Positions 1 to 21,333 of a DNA stretch of 64,000 nucleotides are shown here, one piece after another. This DNA is from Flaccisagitta enflata (taxonomy: Eukaryota; Chaetognatha; Sagittoidea; Aphragmophora). Below the pieces are notes generated by a model. That model was given only the letters and a program-made list of their open reading frames with translations. It ran no database searches and was not told the origin of the DNA. The DNA lies in contig OZ231128.1 in assembly GCA_965153355.1 (NCBI GenBank), positions 38,564,001-38,628,000 of the forward strand, given 5' to 3'. Within the stretch, counting starts at the first letter, position 1. Each line of letters begins with the position of its first letter. The position numbers and the translations under genes are program-made.

Positions 1-149
1 CCCTCAGGACGTCTGGAAATTCCCCCCTGTGGCCTACAGGACATCGGCCCTTTGGGGCCGCTGCCCTGCTCTCACTTCACTACTTCACCTGATCACTCCA
101 AGCAGGGCATCTGGTACCGCTGACCATGTGCGATCCTTGGATGACTAGT
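1..149 (+). mobile_element. right end of a GGCAGCGG foldback element
   Basis: This stretch is nearly identical to 9414-9563. Both read from a CTCAGGACGTCTGG block through GGGGCCGCTGCCCTGCTC to GATCCTTGGATGACTAGTT. It is therefore the right portion of the repeat family that fills 8.3-11.6 kb, cut by the window edge. No coding potential was seen. Confidence 0.8.
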
Positions 150-1865
150 TTTACATATTTTCAAAAAATGGTGAGGTGGTGGCACTTTGGTGAGGTGATG
201 GCACTTTTTAGTCGCGTGCACGCGACTCTATGACCCACTCTGTCCGTCTGTCGGTCGGTCGGTCCGTCCGTCGGTAACCCTTAGCTTTTTTTCGTCGTTT
301 TACGTTATTTTAGGTTATTTTGAGTCATTTTAAGTTATTTAAAGATAATCTGAGCTAATTTACATTTAGTCTCTTAGTATTTTGGTCTTTTAGTTTTTAG
401 TTTTTTAGTCTTTTGGTCTTATGGTCTTAACAACCGCACGCGACTGTAAGGTGTTGGCCTTGTTTTACAGATTTTCCAAAAATGGTGAGGTGGTGGCACT
501 TTGGTGAGGTGATGGCACTTTTTCCACATATTTTCAAAAAATGGTGAGGTGGTGGCACTTTGGAAAGGTGATGGCCCTTTTTCCATATGTTTTCAAAAAA
601 TGGTGAGGTGGTGGCACTTTGGTGAGGTGCTGGCACTTTTTCCACATATTTTCAAAAAATGGTGAGGTGGTGGCACTTTGGTGAGGTGATAGCACCTTTT
701 TTGATGTTTTTCAAAAATGGTGAGGTGGTGGCACTTTGGTGAGGTGATGGCACTTTTTTCACATATTTTCAAAAAATGGTGAGGTGGTGGCACTTTGGTG
801 AGGTGGTGGCACTTTGGTGAGGTGCTGGCCCTTTTCTAAGATATTTTCAAAAAATGGTGAGGTGGTGGCACTTTGGTGAGGTGATGGCACTTTTTTTACA
901 GATTTTCCAAAAATGGTGAGGTGGTGGCACTTTGGTGAGGTGATGGCACTTTTTCCACATATTTTCAAAAAATGGTGAGGTGGTGGCACTTTGGTGAGGT
1001 GATGGCACTTTCTCCACATATTTTCAAAAAATGGTGAGGTGGTGGCACTTTGGTGAGGTGGTGGCACTTTGGTGAGGTGATGGCACTTTTTTCACATATT
1101 TTCAAAAAATGGTGAGGTGGTGGCACTTTGGTGAGGTGATGGCACTTTTTTCACATATTTTCAAAAAATGGTGAGGTGGTGGCACTTTGGTGAGGTGATG
1201 GCACTTTTTTCACATATTTTCAAAAAATGGTGAGGTGGTGGCACTTTGGTGAGGTGATGGCACTTTTTTCACATATTTTCAAAAAATGGTGAGGTGGTGG
1301 CACTTTGGTGAGGTGATGGCACTTTTTTCACATATTTTCAAAAAATGGTGAGGTGGTGGCACTTTGGTGAGGTGATGGCACTTTTTCCACATATTTTCAA
1401 AAAATGGTGAGGTGGTGGCACTTTGGTGAGGTGATAGCACCTTTTTTGATGTTTTTTCTTAAATGGTGAGGTGGTGGCACTTTGGTGAGGTGATGGCACT
1501 TTTTTCACATATTTTCAAAAAATGGTGAGGTGGTGGCACTTTGGTGAGGTGATGGCACTTTTTTTACATATTTTCAGAAAATGGTGAGGTGGTGGCACTT
1601 TGGTGAGGTGATGGCACTTTTTCCACATATTTTCAAAAAATGGTGAGGTGGTGGCACTTTGGTGAGGTGATAGCACTTTTTTCACATATTTTCAAAAAAT
1701 GGTGAGGTGGTGGCACTTTGGTGAGGTGCTGGCACTTTTTCCACATATTTTCAAAAAATGGTGAGGTGGTGGCACTTTGGTGAGGTGATAGCACCTTTTT
1801 GGATGTTTTTTAAAAATGGTGAGGTGGTGGCACTTTGGTGAGGTAGGACATAAGATTTGGCACTT
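150..1865. repeat. 59-bp minisatellite array
   Basis: About 25 units are built around ATGGTGAGGTGGTGGCACTT followed by GGTGAGGTGATGGCACTT and a TTTTCACATATTTTCAAAA spacer. Unit starts at 1109 and 1168 give a 59-bp period. Each unit is itself a near-duplication of a 19-22-bp half. Variant spacers (TTTACAGATTTTCC, TTTTGATGTTTTTC) recur. Open frames on the minus strand are a by-product of the repeat. Confidence 0.95.
210..462 (-). mobile_element. hairpin-ended ACGG element inserted in the minisatellite
   Basis: It begins AGTCGCGTGCACGCGACT (a perfect hairpin), continues with GTCCGTC/GGTC tetranucleotides and a degenerate 10-bp tandem body, and ends in GGCCTTG. The left flank (GATGGCACTTTTT) and right flank (TTTTACAGATTTTCC) join to give the intact minisatellite unit seen near 882-915. 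A close relative in opposite orientation lies at 4571-4818. Confidence 0.85.
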
Positions 1866-2632
1866 TAATGTCCTTAAGGGTTTTTCAATTTTCGTGGTGA
1901 GGTGCCAATGGTGAGGTAGAAAACCTTTGCCACACATCATCCTGTTTTCCACTGGTTCTATTTTTTTTTTCTTATTTCATGCGAACTTGGTCACTTTATC
2001 TATAGTTTTTTATTTTTGGATTTTTCTCAAAATACTTTCATTTAGAAACTATTTCTTGGCAGAGGGGGAGTCGTGAATCCTATCGATATGCGTGACCGCG
2101 ATCTTATTCTCATTATTTCATTTGTTATGCATTTTACCGGTATCGAAGGTCATTCCTTTCTTTGGCTTGAGAAATTTCCTGTCGCTATTCATTCTTGACT
2201 GACGATTAAAATCGTGCGCACCAATCTCTCTCTTTTTCTTTCTGGCGAGTTCAATTTGCTACTGCCGATTGCACCATTGGTTAGCTCCTGAGCGGTACTT
2301 TATTTTGCTCATGGATTTTAAGTCTTTTTATAAATTGGAAGTGGCCTAATTTTTCATCCAAAATTGACCAATTTGCAAAAAAAATTGACTTTTTTGCACC
2401 TGCTTCTACAGTCTCTAAAATTTTTTGGGGGGAATATCGAACACAATTTTTTTTACCATCAGCTAGAACAGAAAATACTCTTCAATTTGATCACCAATTT
2501 TATGCAGATTGGTCCATCCAAAGCCGCAAAATATTGAAATTTGTGAAAAATGTCAAAATTGCCACTAAAATTGAAGCCGCAATTTTTCCTACAAACCCTT
2601 TCATCTTTGAAATGCTCTCAAATCTAAACAAA
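1866..2632. other. AT-rich non-coding stretch
   Basis: No gene was recognised. The segment at about 2266-2400 resembles 2803-2930 (GATTGCACCA then CATGGATTTTA then AAGTGGCC), a diverged direct repeat flanking the element fragment at 2633-2800. Confidence 0.5.
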
Positions 2633-2800
2633 CAAGTGATGCGGGGTCACGATATCGTTGCGGACGGGTGGGCAGGGGCAGCCAACCCCCATTCACACCC
2701 AAGGCCCTACCCAACCCCCTTTCCAACACAGACACATACACAAAAAGCTTCCATAATGCTTCTTTTCCCACTTTTCGACTGAAAAATGATAGAAACATGC
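2633..2800 (+). mobile_element. 5' fragment of an ACGG-type element
   Basis: CAAGTGATGCGGGGTC...ATATCGTTGCGGACGG...GTGGGCAGGGGC matches the left part of the full element at 23896-24119. The ACGG tract and terminal hairpin are missing, so the copy is truncated. Confidence 0.7.
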
Positions 2801-3838
2801 GGATTGCACCACTAGTGAGATCTTGAGCTCTAGTTTTATAATCTCATGGATTTTAGGTTTGATTTCTTAGGCTAAGTGGCCCATTTTGGCGGCCAAAATG
2901 ACCTAAATTTGACATTTTTACTACAACCATCATCAAGTTATGATCAAAATATCAAATCTGGCACGGAGAAAAGTCATATAGCGAGTAGTTTCCAACAGTA
3001 TAGACATAGTCTGTTTAAAAAAGCTGCAGGCTGGGGTGTTCAATTGATTTGATGCAAAAACCGTTGGCCCTATTATCTATGATTAAAGAGGTTACGTCCT
3101 ATGCGTTCAGGCTACCAGATAATTCCTTCAAGGGAAATTCTCGCAAAAGATTTGACGTTTTTTGTTTTTTTCTAGAATCCTCTGCCAGAACTTATGATGC
3201 CGTTTCATCCAGGGGGTGGCTATTGCTAAAGAAAAACATAATTAATTCGCTTATTGTTTTCAGATCAATTGAGAAATGATTGAACACCTTTTGTTTTCAA
3301 ACTAAGAGATAATGTAAACTTATGTGAAAAGTCGGATCATGCTCCCGCTCTCAATCTAACTCTTGCTCTCTCTTACACCATCTATTTTATGTACTAGCAC
3401 ATGTTGACACAGGAAGTATCCTTGATCGATATGCCAAGTGATATTATGTCTTTGCTTGTCATGGTAGCTATGTTTAAGTGAATTTTCTTCAACCAATATT
3501 GTGTTTGTCATTTGCCATAGGCTGCTGATGGCAGGGACCTCCTCAAAACACAGTAAAGTGATAATGAGGTTGTCATCCATAATCAATTTAATCATCTTAA
3601 ATGACACCAAGGCCAAAAAATTGCGTGGCCGCGCATTCTGCTATCAAATCATTTATTTCAAAAGAAGATTTGAGAAAAAAAATCGTTTTCTGATGGAAGC
3701 AGTTCACTGTTTAAGCTATAGATTCGGGTTAGCCTCTGATTAAGAAGAACACTCAAAGGTTTCCACAAAATGAGGGATGATTCAAGCTGATTCAGAATGT
3801 TACATGTAAAACCTAACCCAGCCTAGCCCTAACTTTTA
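2801..3838. other. AT-rich non-coding stretch
   Basis: Apart from the direct-repeat arm at 2803-2930, no exon with convincing splice sites or recognisable protein was found on either strand. Confidence 0.4.
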
Positions 3839-3955
3839 CCCTTTCCCTAACCGGGTTAGGCTAACCGGGTTAGGCTAACCCTAACCCTAAGATTTATCCC
3901 AACCTCATCCCAAACCCTAACCTCATCCGTAACCCTAACCTCATCCCTAACCAAA
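3839..3955. repeat. interstitial telomere-like repeat (CCCTAA-rich)
   Basis: Degenerate CCCTAACC / GGGTTAGG units with CCTCATCC variants. The following tail, ACTTTAAAAGACATATAAAC then AAAAGACG, resembles the tails after the tracts at 28550 and 31200. This points to a dispersed element rather than three independent telomere insertions. Confidence 0.75.
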
Positions 3956-4157
3956 AATCTATTAACCACTTTAAAAGACATATAAACAAAAGACGTTGAA
4001 GGTTCTTTGAAGAATACCCCTCCGATAACCGGGAAATTTCAAATCTTAAAAACTTTTCATTCACATCATGCTCACTTGATATGTCTGATGTTACATCAGG
4101 TTTTAAAAAACAGAAAAAGATACTCATTTACTTACTCTGACTCTTACTCTTACTTAC

Positions 4158-13148
<8,991 letters not shown>

Positions 13149-14468
13149 TTTGCTGATATTTGGTCCAACGATTGATGATTACCTTACAAATTAAAGGAAA
13201 ACAAATTAACTGGGCAGGAATTCAGCCGATTTATATCATGGATATTTTGAGGCACAATCAAGTCTTCGTCATAGTTTTTTATGACTTTAATCCAAATCTT
13301 ATTGCCAAAATTGCATTGGTCAGTTCAGAAAATGTTCACCCTTACTAAGTTTTTATAGCATCTTCATATAACCTAATGATTAAGCAATCATAGCTGTAAT
13401 ATGACGGCTATGATGGGGAAAATATAATGCTTGTCATCTGCACGGAATTTTGAAACACCATTTGAATGGATCGACTAGACATGGTACCCTCTGGGTATTG
13501 ATGGTCATTGTTCAAATGACCGATGGAAGTCTTTTACCTATTTGAAATTGTTTGATGCCATAGCTTGAGCTAAAAAAGAAAATAGTTTGTTGGATAATAA
13601 GTCCACAGTCTATCTCCTTTTTGGAGCCTGTACTTCTGATAAAACTTTGTCGATTCAATTCCTTGTGTACTGCCTGATAAGAGAAATAAAGGCAAGATTG
13701 CTAGCGATACTAAAACTTCTGATTTGGCTGAGCTGAATGAATTTCTGTGCAACAAAGAAAAACGCGGAAATATTACAAGATAATATTTACGATAAATGAG
13801 CTGACAAGCATTGATAAGCACATTTTCTCATTCTTTGAATGGAAGTGATGGACTGACCGACAGATCTTCGCATGAATTGCAGTCTGCCAGTTTTCTTACA
13901 AAAATGTTTTATTATTTTTTTGAACAGTCACAAGCCACAAAAATGTTTTATTATATTTTTGAACAGTCGCAAGCCACTTTTTCCCTTATTTATAGATCTA
14001 ATGTACTGATATATTAATGAACCATTTTTTTTTGTTCCATGTGGTACGAAGGTTGGCAGTGAAGCAAATAAGGAGCGTTGGGTCGTCATTGGCAAACAAC
14101 AAAAATCTATATCATGAATGTTTACATTGCTGCGAGGTCGATCCTCCTTTGGAATTGGCGCATGTGTGTTGGTTTTAGATTTTGACAAGTCCTAAATCTT
14201 CCATCTGATCTGTCTGTTACTAGAGCCTTGCGACGGAGCATTTCCGCCACGATTTCGACGCGATTTCGACGCGCCTCCTAATCGCCACGCGACTTCCGTT
14301 TCCGGTTGGCGCTAAAACCGCGGTTTTCCGGTTACCATTTCCGGTTTTTTGGGGCACTTATCACTTGTTGCTTCCCATTTCTTTAAATCCGTTATCATTG
14401 CAGTTGTTGATCCTATTTTGTACTGAATGGCACAATTGCAAATTATGCCACATCACGCTTTAGTATTT
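13149..14468. other. upstream flank of the DEG/ENaC gene
   Basis: No confident gene. A minus-strand open stretch near 13570-13760 follows a good acceptor (TTTCTTTGTTGCACAG) and has a hydrophobic run. It has no recognised homologue and no second supporting exon. Confidence 0.3.
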
Positions 14469-14616
14469 AGTCGCGTGCAGGTGACTCTACAATCTGCTTT
14501 GTCCGTCGGTCGGTCGGTTACATTTTACCTTTTCTTGTGATTTTATTTTATTGACCTCACTGCTTCTGCCAAAATGGTCTAGTGACCTCAAATATGGCCC
14601 CTGCCTGCCCACCAAA
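14469..14616 (-). mobile_element. hairpin-ended ACGG element, truncated
   Basis: AGTCGCGTGCAGGTGACTCT, a short GGTC run, GACCTCACTGCTTCTGCC, AGTGACCTCAAATATGGCCC. Corresponds to the 24333-24573 subtype in reverse, lacking the GGCCTTG end. Confidence 0.75.
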
Positions 14617-14802
14617 TTGGGCTTGATTTTTAAGTCACTTTCCCTGTTTTTGGCAATTTTGTCTATAGATTTTTCCATTTTCTTGTCAAGGGGATTGATT
14701 TTTTTTTCTTTTTTTTTTTTGAAATACGTACAACGTGATTTGGTTGGCACTATCACATGCCAGCGTTTATTTTACGCAAAATCATCATGAGGGAGCTAGA
14801 TA

Positions 14803-14804
<2 letters not shown>

Positions 14805-14881
<77 letters not shown>

Positions 14882-14995
14882 GGTAGACGAGGTTTTTCAT
14901 TGATTAACAAAGACGCGATTAACACAGTCAGTTTATGAATCCCGTATCGACCATCAGATGACCGAGGACACTTGGCGGTATGGAAAATGCGGTCT

Positions 14996-15079
<84 letters not shown>

Positions 15080-15116
15080 CCAGAGAGAGACCAATGAACT
15101 AACTGACCCTAGTATT

Positions 15117-15210
<94 letters not shown>
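14805..15210. repeat. (GA)n tracts and a (GA)n(CA)n compound microsatellite
   Basis: GA runs at 14805-14878 and 15000-15077, then GA at 15119-15154 passing directly into CA at 15155-15210. Confidence 0.95.
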
Positions 15211-15214
<4 letters not shown>

Positions 15215-15648
15215 CTGAATGGCAGATTGGCAAGTGGGTTGTTAGAGGCAAGCAGATAACCGATTGATGGCGGTTTCTAAGATGCAAAATCGTCCATCGA
15301 TTGGTAAGACAAAATTGTCATCCGATCGTATTTTTCGATTAACTCGCGAGGGTCTATCTGTTACCTAACTACCTGATCATTTTGACACTTTTCACGATTT
15401 GTTGCTAGGCTTTTTCTGATTAATGAGTTTCTTGCAACATTGAATGATTGACAGTGTACTATCTAGGAAATGTGTTTGGAGACACCTTTATCATTATTAT
15501 CATTATTGGGTTTATATTCATCAACATAATTGCGACAATGCAAACATCAATCAGAAATCAAAATCTACAAACTACTACGAAGACACACGTTACAATGAAA
15601 ACGATATCTAAGGAGCTCTTCTTCTTCAGCCACTCTGCGCAGACCTTC

Positions 15649-16542
15649 TTAAAACTTCGATATGTCATTACTATGCGACATCATACCGTTATGAAAGCGT
15701 CTCCTTGCTCTGTCATACATAGTCTCGATTGAATCACAACCGTATACTTCTTGTATTTGGCGGATACTTTGCCACTGGCGGAACCCAAAAGTATGACGTA
15801 CCGCAGTATTTACCACTTCATTAAATTGTTTTTTCTTAGAAGCAGTTGGCTCGTTTACAGATGCACCAAAAGTAAGTTCAGGCACGCAAAAACGAATACA
15901 GAAGCTGCATTTATAAATTCTCTCTAGGTTTGTTCATACATGAAAGAATAGAGTTAACACTCCCGAAATAAGAACAAGGCCGGATACACGGCTACCCCAG
16001 TAGCGTGCGGGTGGGCAGGGGCCATAATTGAGGTCAGCGGAGCATTTGGGCAGGAGCAGTAAGGCCAAAAACCCCATTAACGTGGAAAAAGTAAAGTGTG
16101 ACGGACGGACCGACGGATGGACCGACGGACGGACGGACCGACGGACCGATGGACCGACGGACTGACAAAGTTGGGTGTAGAGTCGCGTAGCACGCGACTA
16201 AAAAACGCGTAAATCATTTATCCCCGAAAATTTGAATTTATCATGTGATACGAGATGAAAACCAAGATATTTACAAGATTATACATATTCAATACTTTCA
16301 TTATGAATTGTTATCTTCGCCAATGTCGATACAACTCTGCTCAATTTGCCAAACACCATCACCTTTGTCTTGGCCACGTTAAACTTTGAGCAATACTTCG
16401 AACAGTAAGAGGCACATACATCGATTAATTTCTGCAAGGCTTCTCGTGTTGGAGCAATCAGCGACATATCGTTTGCAAATAAAAGACATGCTATGACAAC
16501 CAATACCCATACTCTTTTTTCATGATTGCCAGAGACAGACAA
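15649..16542 (-). pseudogene. decayed non-LTR retrotransposon reverse transcriptase
   Basis: On the minus strand, 16500-16300 encodes an RT core, LLFANDMSLIAP, followed by NVAKTKVMVFGKL. The catalytic (Y/F)ADD box has become FAND. Further down, 15960-15649 continues with FGSVNSILSCMNKPREN and HTFGFRQWQSIRQIQEVYGC, the C-terminal region of the same type of element. Stops and frame breaks are present. The two halves are separated by the ACGG element at 15975-16199, so this is an old copy that was later hit by another element. Confidence 0.8.
15975..16199 (+). mobile_element. hairpin-ended ACGG element nested in the RT pseudogene
   Basis: CAAGGCCGGATACACGGC, TACCCCAGTAGCGTGCGGG, GTCAGCGGAGCATTTGGGC, a GACGGACGGACCG run, GGGTGTAGAGTC and the hairpin AGTCGCGTAGCACGCGACT, then AAAAAA. 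RT sequence resumes on either side, so the boundaries are defined by host sequence. Intact subtype. Confidence 0.9.
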
Positions 16543-17070
16543 ACAAAGGGAACTATAAGGACGTTGTTGATTTGGTTGATTTAATATATTCTGTTTTGTG
16601 CAAATACATTCATCGATTTTCTATTCTATGACAAAATTTGCCTCCTGAATTAATTGGAAACCGCGCCATTTACATCTGCCTCAGGAAGGAGCCGATCCGG
16701 CAATATTCAGTTTCGTGCAAAAACAGTCATCGATTTTCTACGGCGAAATTTGCTTCCTGAATCCATGGAAATCGGCACCATTTTCATTTGCCTCACATCT
16801 GCTTTTAGAGTTTGACAGCGCAAAAAAATTTTCCGTGATCGATTGGACAGACAGACAAACGAAAAGAAAGATGGCCAGATAGACAGACAATCACGACAGA
16901 CAGACCCCTCAGTCGTTTGAATACCTCGATCATCGATTCTCCACGACGAAATTTGCTTCCTGAATTGACTAGAATTCGAAGAATAGGTACCAGATAACCA
17001 ATAGCATTTACTGATAAACTCCGCTAAAACAGAACCGAGAGTAACGGAATTGCGTTTTTGTGGCGCGGAA
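16543..17070. other. unassigned AT-rich DNA
   Basis: Contains a local direct repeat: CATCGATTTTCTA...AAATTTGC(C/T)TCCTGAAT appears three times between 16610 and 16970. No exon was supported. Confidence 0.4.
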
Positions 17071-18008
17071 TAACCTTGGCGTCATAAAAAATGGCGGATT
17101 TTTAAAACCTATTTTAACCATCGGTGATGGTTGGAAAGCTCTTTGAAAGATCTTTCACTGTCTGGACATAGTAGCTCAAACCGTTTAGAAATTAGAGTGA
17201 TTCAAAAAACCTCTATTTTTTTACCCTTACGATGTGTCATTAAAAAAAATCTGCTAATAATTTCATTATTACCAAAATGATAGAAGATTTTGTTCAATTG
17301 CCTTCAAATTTTCAGTGATGTCAAAATTGTGTGTCTACTGATACCGGTTCAATTTTTGTGAGAATCGGAAATTTTTTACTATGGTTTTTGCATGTTCCTT
17401 TACTGACCCTCATCCAAATTCTTGAAAAATGATGCAATTTCAAAAAAACTTGTTTATTTCTCAATTATTTGAGCTTACACCCAGTATACTTCTTTGGGAG
17501 AGGGCCCTAAATATAGAACTTTGAAAGCACTCTAAAACTGTCATAGATTTTTCACCGTTTTAACCATATATTCATGAACAAAACATAAAAAAAATACAAT
17601 CACTGATTCTTTCAAACCACAGTTTTGCAAACCAACATTAAAATCTTTCACATGGTGAAAATGATAGTAAAATTTGTCCGATTTGGATGAAATTTAAGGA
17701 GCTGTTAAAGACAGGTATGTTGTACAACCATATCAAATTTTATCTCAATTGGATAAGGTTAAGTATGGTTTTTAAGAGATTATGTATAAGTTATGATCGC
17801 TGACACACCGTAAGGGTGAAAAAAGAGGAGTGTTTTTCAAATTGATGTAGCTTCTAAACCATTTGAGCGACAATATTGCGACACGACTCAAATGAAAGAT
17901 CTTTCAAAGAGCTTTCTAGACATCACCAATTTTCCTTAGTTTCTCTCAAATTAAGTTTGTTAAAATAGGTTTTAAAAATCCGCCATTTTTTATGACGCCA
18001 AGGTTATT
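17071..18008. mobile_element. 938-bp foldback element with long inverted ends
   Basis: The left end TAACCTTGGCGTCATAAAAA, ATGGCGGATTTTTAAAACC, TATTTTAAC is matched exactly in reverse complement at about 17960-18008. Similarity continues inward: AAAGCTCTTTGAAAGATCTT and CCCTTACGRTGTGTCA occur in both arms, so the arms reach about 190 bp. The centre has no open frame of note. No target duplication was identified. Confidence 0.85.
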
Positions 18009-18053
18009 TTGTTTGAGAATCACGGAAGTTGACCAATGGCTGAGACAATGTAA

Positions 18054-18229
18054 CAAGGCCGGATACACGGCCAATACCAGTCGCGGATGGGTGGGCAGGG
18101 GCGGAAATGCGTGTTTTCCCACTTTTTGACTCGATCACCACGGACCGACCGACCGACCGACCGACCGACCGACCGACCGACCGACCGACCGACGGACAAA
18201 GCCTCTTATAGAGTCGCTAGTCCGCGACT
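18054..18229 (+). mobile_element. hairpin-ended ACGG element
   Basis: CAAGGCCGGATACACGGCC, GTCGCGGATGGGTGGGCAGG, a pure GACC run (about 18135-18192), GACAAAGCCTCTTATAGAGT and the end GTCGCTAGTCCGCGACT. The hairpin is slightly decayed. Confidence 0.85.
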
Positions 18230-18689
18230 AAAAACGGAAAGGAACTGTAGATATCAAGATACTGCAGACATATCAAGATGCGCAGAAGTCGATTTACCAT
18301 AATTCCAGCCATGCCTCTAATAATTTAGAAATGAAAATGACTTCTTTTTTTCATTCAATGATGACTTCCCGGGAAAACGGCACTGACGATGGGTGACGAA
18401 ATTCGGCTACTGAATAAACCGAAATCGATGCCATTTTTTTCATGAGAATTGGAAACTATTTACTCATTTTCCAACTCAGTTACCGCAGCTTCCAATAATG
18501 CCTGACATATTGAATTCGATCAGTTTTAGGGACACAAAAGCTCGAGGCTTCCCTCAGAATCCATTCAGCTCCACTAAGTCGTCACCTGGCCCGAGCGTGA
18601 AACCGGAAGTTCGTTCCGGTTACGGAAAAAGGGCAGGGTCGCCCTAAAACGATAATGGGCTGCTAGGCCGTGACGGTAACGGTATTGAT

Positions 18690-18860
18690 AAGAAGAAGAG
18701 GAAGAAGAAAAGAAAAAAAAAGAAGAAAAGAAAAAAAAAAGAAAAGAACGATGAAAAGAAAAAAAAACGATGAAAAGAAAAAAAAAAGAAGAAAAGAAAA
18801 AAATGAAGAAAAAAAGAAAAAAAAAGAAGAAATAAAAGAAACAAAAGAGGGAAAAGAAGA
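18690..18860. repeat. purine-rich GAAA tract
   Basis: Imperfect AAGAAAAGAAAAAAA simple sequence. Predicted Lys-rich and Phe-rich frames over it are not genes. Confidence 0.9.
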
Positions 18861-19258
18861 AAATGCTCTCCCTCTCTCTCTCTCTGCCCCTGCCCCTGCT
18901 TATAAATCCTTGTCTGTCTGTCTGTCTGTCTCTCCATCAGTCTGGCAAGTGATATGTCCTCCTTAAAAATGGGAGGTTTTCTAGCGTATTTTTAAAGTTG
19001 TAACGACAGATGAGAAAATACAGATACTTATGACCGTACCGTACCGTACCGTCCCCGACACGATATTTCAATAAATTGCATCGTTACGGCACGTGGCGGA
19101 AAATGGCGTTGTTGCAACGTCCACGGAATAGAGGTTTACCGCAGTGTCACGCTCGGCCCAGGTCGTCACTGACTAATCGGGAGCGGGAGCAGATATTCCG
19201 CGATTCTTTTTCAATAAAAAGTTCTGCTACCATCTTTCCCCCCAATTATTTCGTGAAA

Positions 19259-20267
19259 ATGATGAACATAGCAACCTTCATATGGGCAACGCTGGCTACG
19301 TTGATCGCAGTGGGCAATCTAGTCGATGTTACGGGTACCATCCAAGTTGGAGGTAATTTATACTGTCAATGATAGCAATACCATTGTGAGTTTTATTTTA
19401 AACGTCATCATGTTCATTTCGAAACTAATGACCGCAAATGCAATGCAAGGAGCAAAAACGTTTGCCTTCAAAATAAGCATGACATGTTACATTAAAACTG
19501 CTTTATCGCAATCACTGAATTCAAAATCAGACTTGTCGGTTGGTCAGTTTGAAGACTGTGCGGCCGCTTTTAGTCGCATGCACAATTATTCACTGTTGGT
19601 CAGTCGGTCCATCGGTCCATCGGTGGTATTTTTGCATCCCACACATGACTGAAGTAGATGGGTTTTCAATGTGGTTTTTTTTACCATAGGCAAACAAATG
19701 AAATTTACATAGACACTGTTGAAGGTAAGTCACGATTTAAGTCTAGAGGTATCGGTAAAGATGTATTGTAAAAATTGTATCACTTTTTACTAAGGCAATG
19801 GAACTTTCGTCGATGGACAGGATGGCAATCGGTATTTTCATAATTCAACACCTATGGATGAAGGCCAAGCAACAGACCTGTGCCGATCCATCGGTGCAGG
19901 TCGCGTTATCATTGACTCTGAGGAAAAGCAACGTTTTATCGACGGTGCGTTTAAGTCAAGAAATTATTGGCTGGCGTTGCAGGACCGGGGACGGAGTAAT
20001 ACTAATTACGCTTGGTTCAGAGCCGATGATAGCTATGAGGAATTACAGTCATCCTCATTCAGAAATTGGTTGGAAAACGAACCAAGTAACACTCATGATA
20101 GGTGGGTGGTGAATACTTGTAAAGATGGAAAATGCGGATGGTCTGATGTTTCTGATGACTACGAGGCGGAAGTCATTTGTCAGAAATCAAAGGCAGGTAA
20201 ACAAATTTGATAAGTGGAACAATATCCCATCTGAATTAAATAGAAGGCACTGTAAACTCTCATTGTG

Positions 20268-20319
<52 letters not shown>

Positions 20320-21246
20320 TTGTGTGCGTCAGTGTGTCTCTGTGTCTGCGTGTATCCTTTGCTCTACATTTATCATGTGAGAGTTAAGCCTAAGCTACCA
20401 TGATGCATCTTTTCCATCTCCATCATCAGGTGTTTTTTTCCTTCTTTGTTCAGTTCCGTTCCACGTTCCACATTTCACTAAGCATCAGGATGGGAAATTG
20501 TATCTTTACGACTCTGGAGAAAGGACATACAAAGAAGCAACAGCATTTTGCAAGCTTAAGGGTGCAACACTTTTGATGATCAGAGATGAAGAGAAGCATA
20601 AAATGATCGAGAATCTCTTCCGAAATAGCTCTATTTGGTTGCCACTTGAGAAAAAAAAGCGGGAAAGACCGGAAATTAAGAAATTCGATTGGGAAACGCC
20701 TATTCTTTTTGAGGGAGCAACCTTGATGCATCATGATTATCAAAATTGGGCCCCTGATCAACACAACAAAACAGAGAAGTGCGTGATTCTGAGAAATACG
20801 AATACAACAGGCGTGGAAATGGAATGGATCCAGTTCCCATGCGATTCAAATGCCAGTGTAGTGTGCGAGAAAAAGAATACAGGTAATTAACTGGCATTGC
20901 TGGGCACTAGCTTGGCTCATCAGAAGATCTTAGTCAAGCAAAATGATGGTTGATTCATTCAGCCATTAAAATAGAAATAAAAAAAGATTCTCGACTTCGG
21001 ATTGTCTTACTATAGCGAAATTGCAGTAATGTGGGGCTCAAAATTGGACAAATATTCATTTTTTCATTCGTGTAGTATAGAGGCTCGACGTTGTGTCATG
21101 TTTCCTTTATTGACCGTTTTCCAAGCGAGATTTGTGCAAATCTTGGCCATAGGAAAAAGTCTTTCCCCTTTAGTCTCGACTTCAACAAAACAAATAACGA
21201 AGGATTACAATATTTTTGTGGACGAGCAAATTGAAACGAGAAAAAC

Positions 21247-21333
<87 letters not shown>

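Noticed and set aside
427-1952. Minus-strand frames with repeated FENI..GKSAITSPKCHHLT-like sequence
   Set aside because: They come from the 59-bp minisatellite, whose period is not a multiple of three; no conserved protein repeat is maintained.
3894-4127. Candidate TM2/C-terminal exon of the DEG/ENaC gene
   Set aside because: The frame lacks the GxS pore motif and a long hydrophobic helix, and phase-compatible acceptors lead quickly to stops.
13570-13821. Minus-strand open frame with a hydrophobic run upstream of the DEG/ENaC gene
   Set aside because: It has a reasonable acceptor but no recognised domain and no second exon in phase; left as unassigned DNA.
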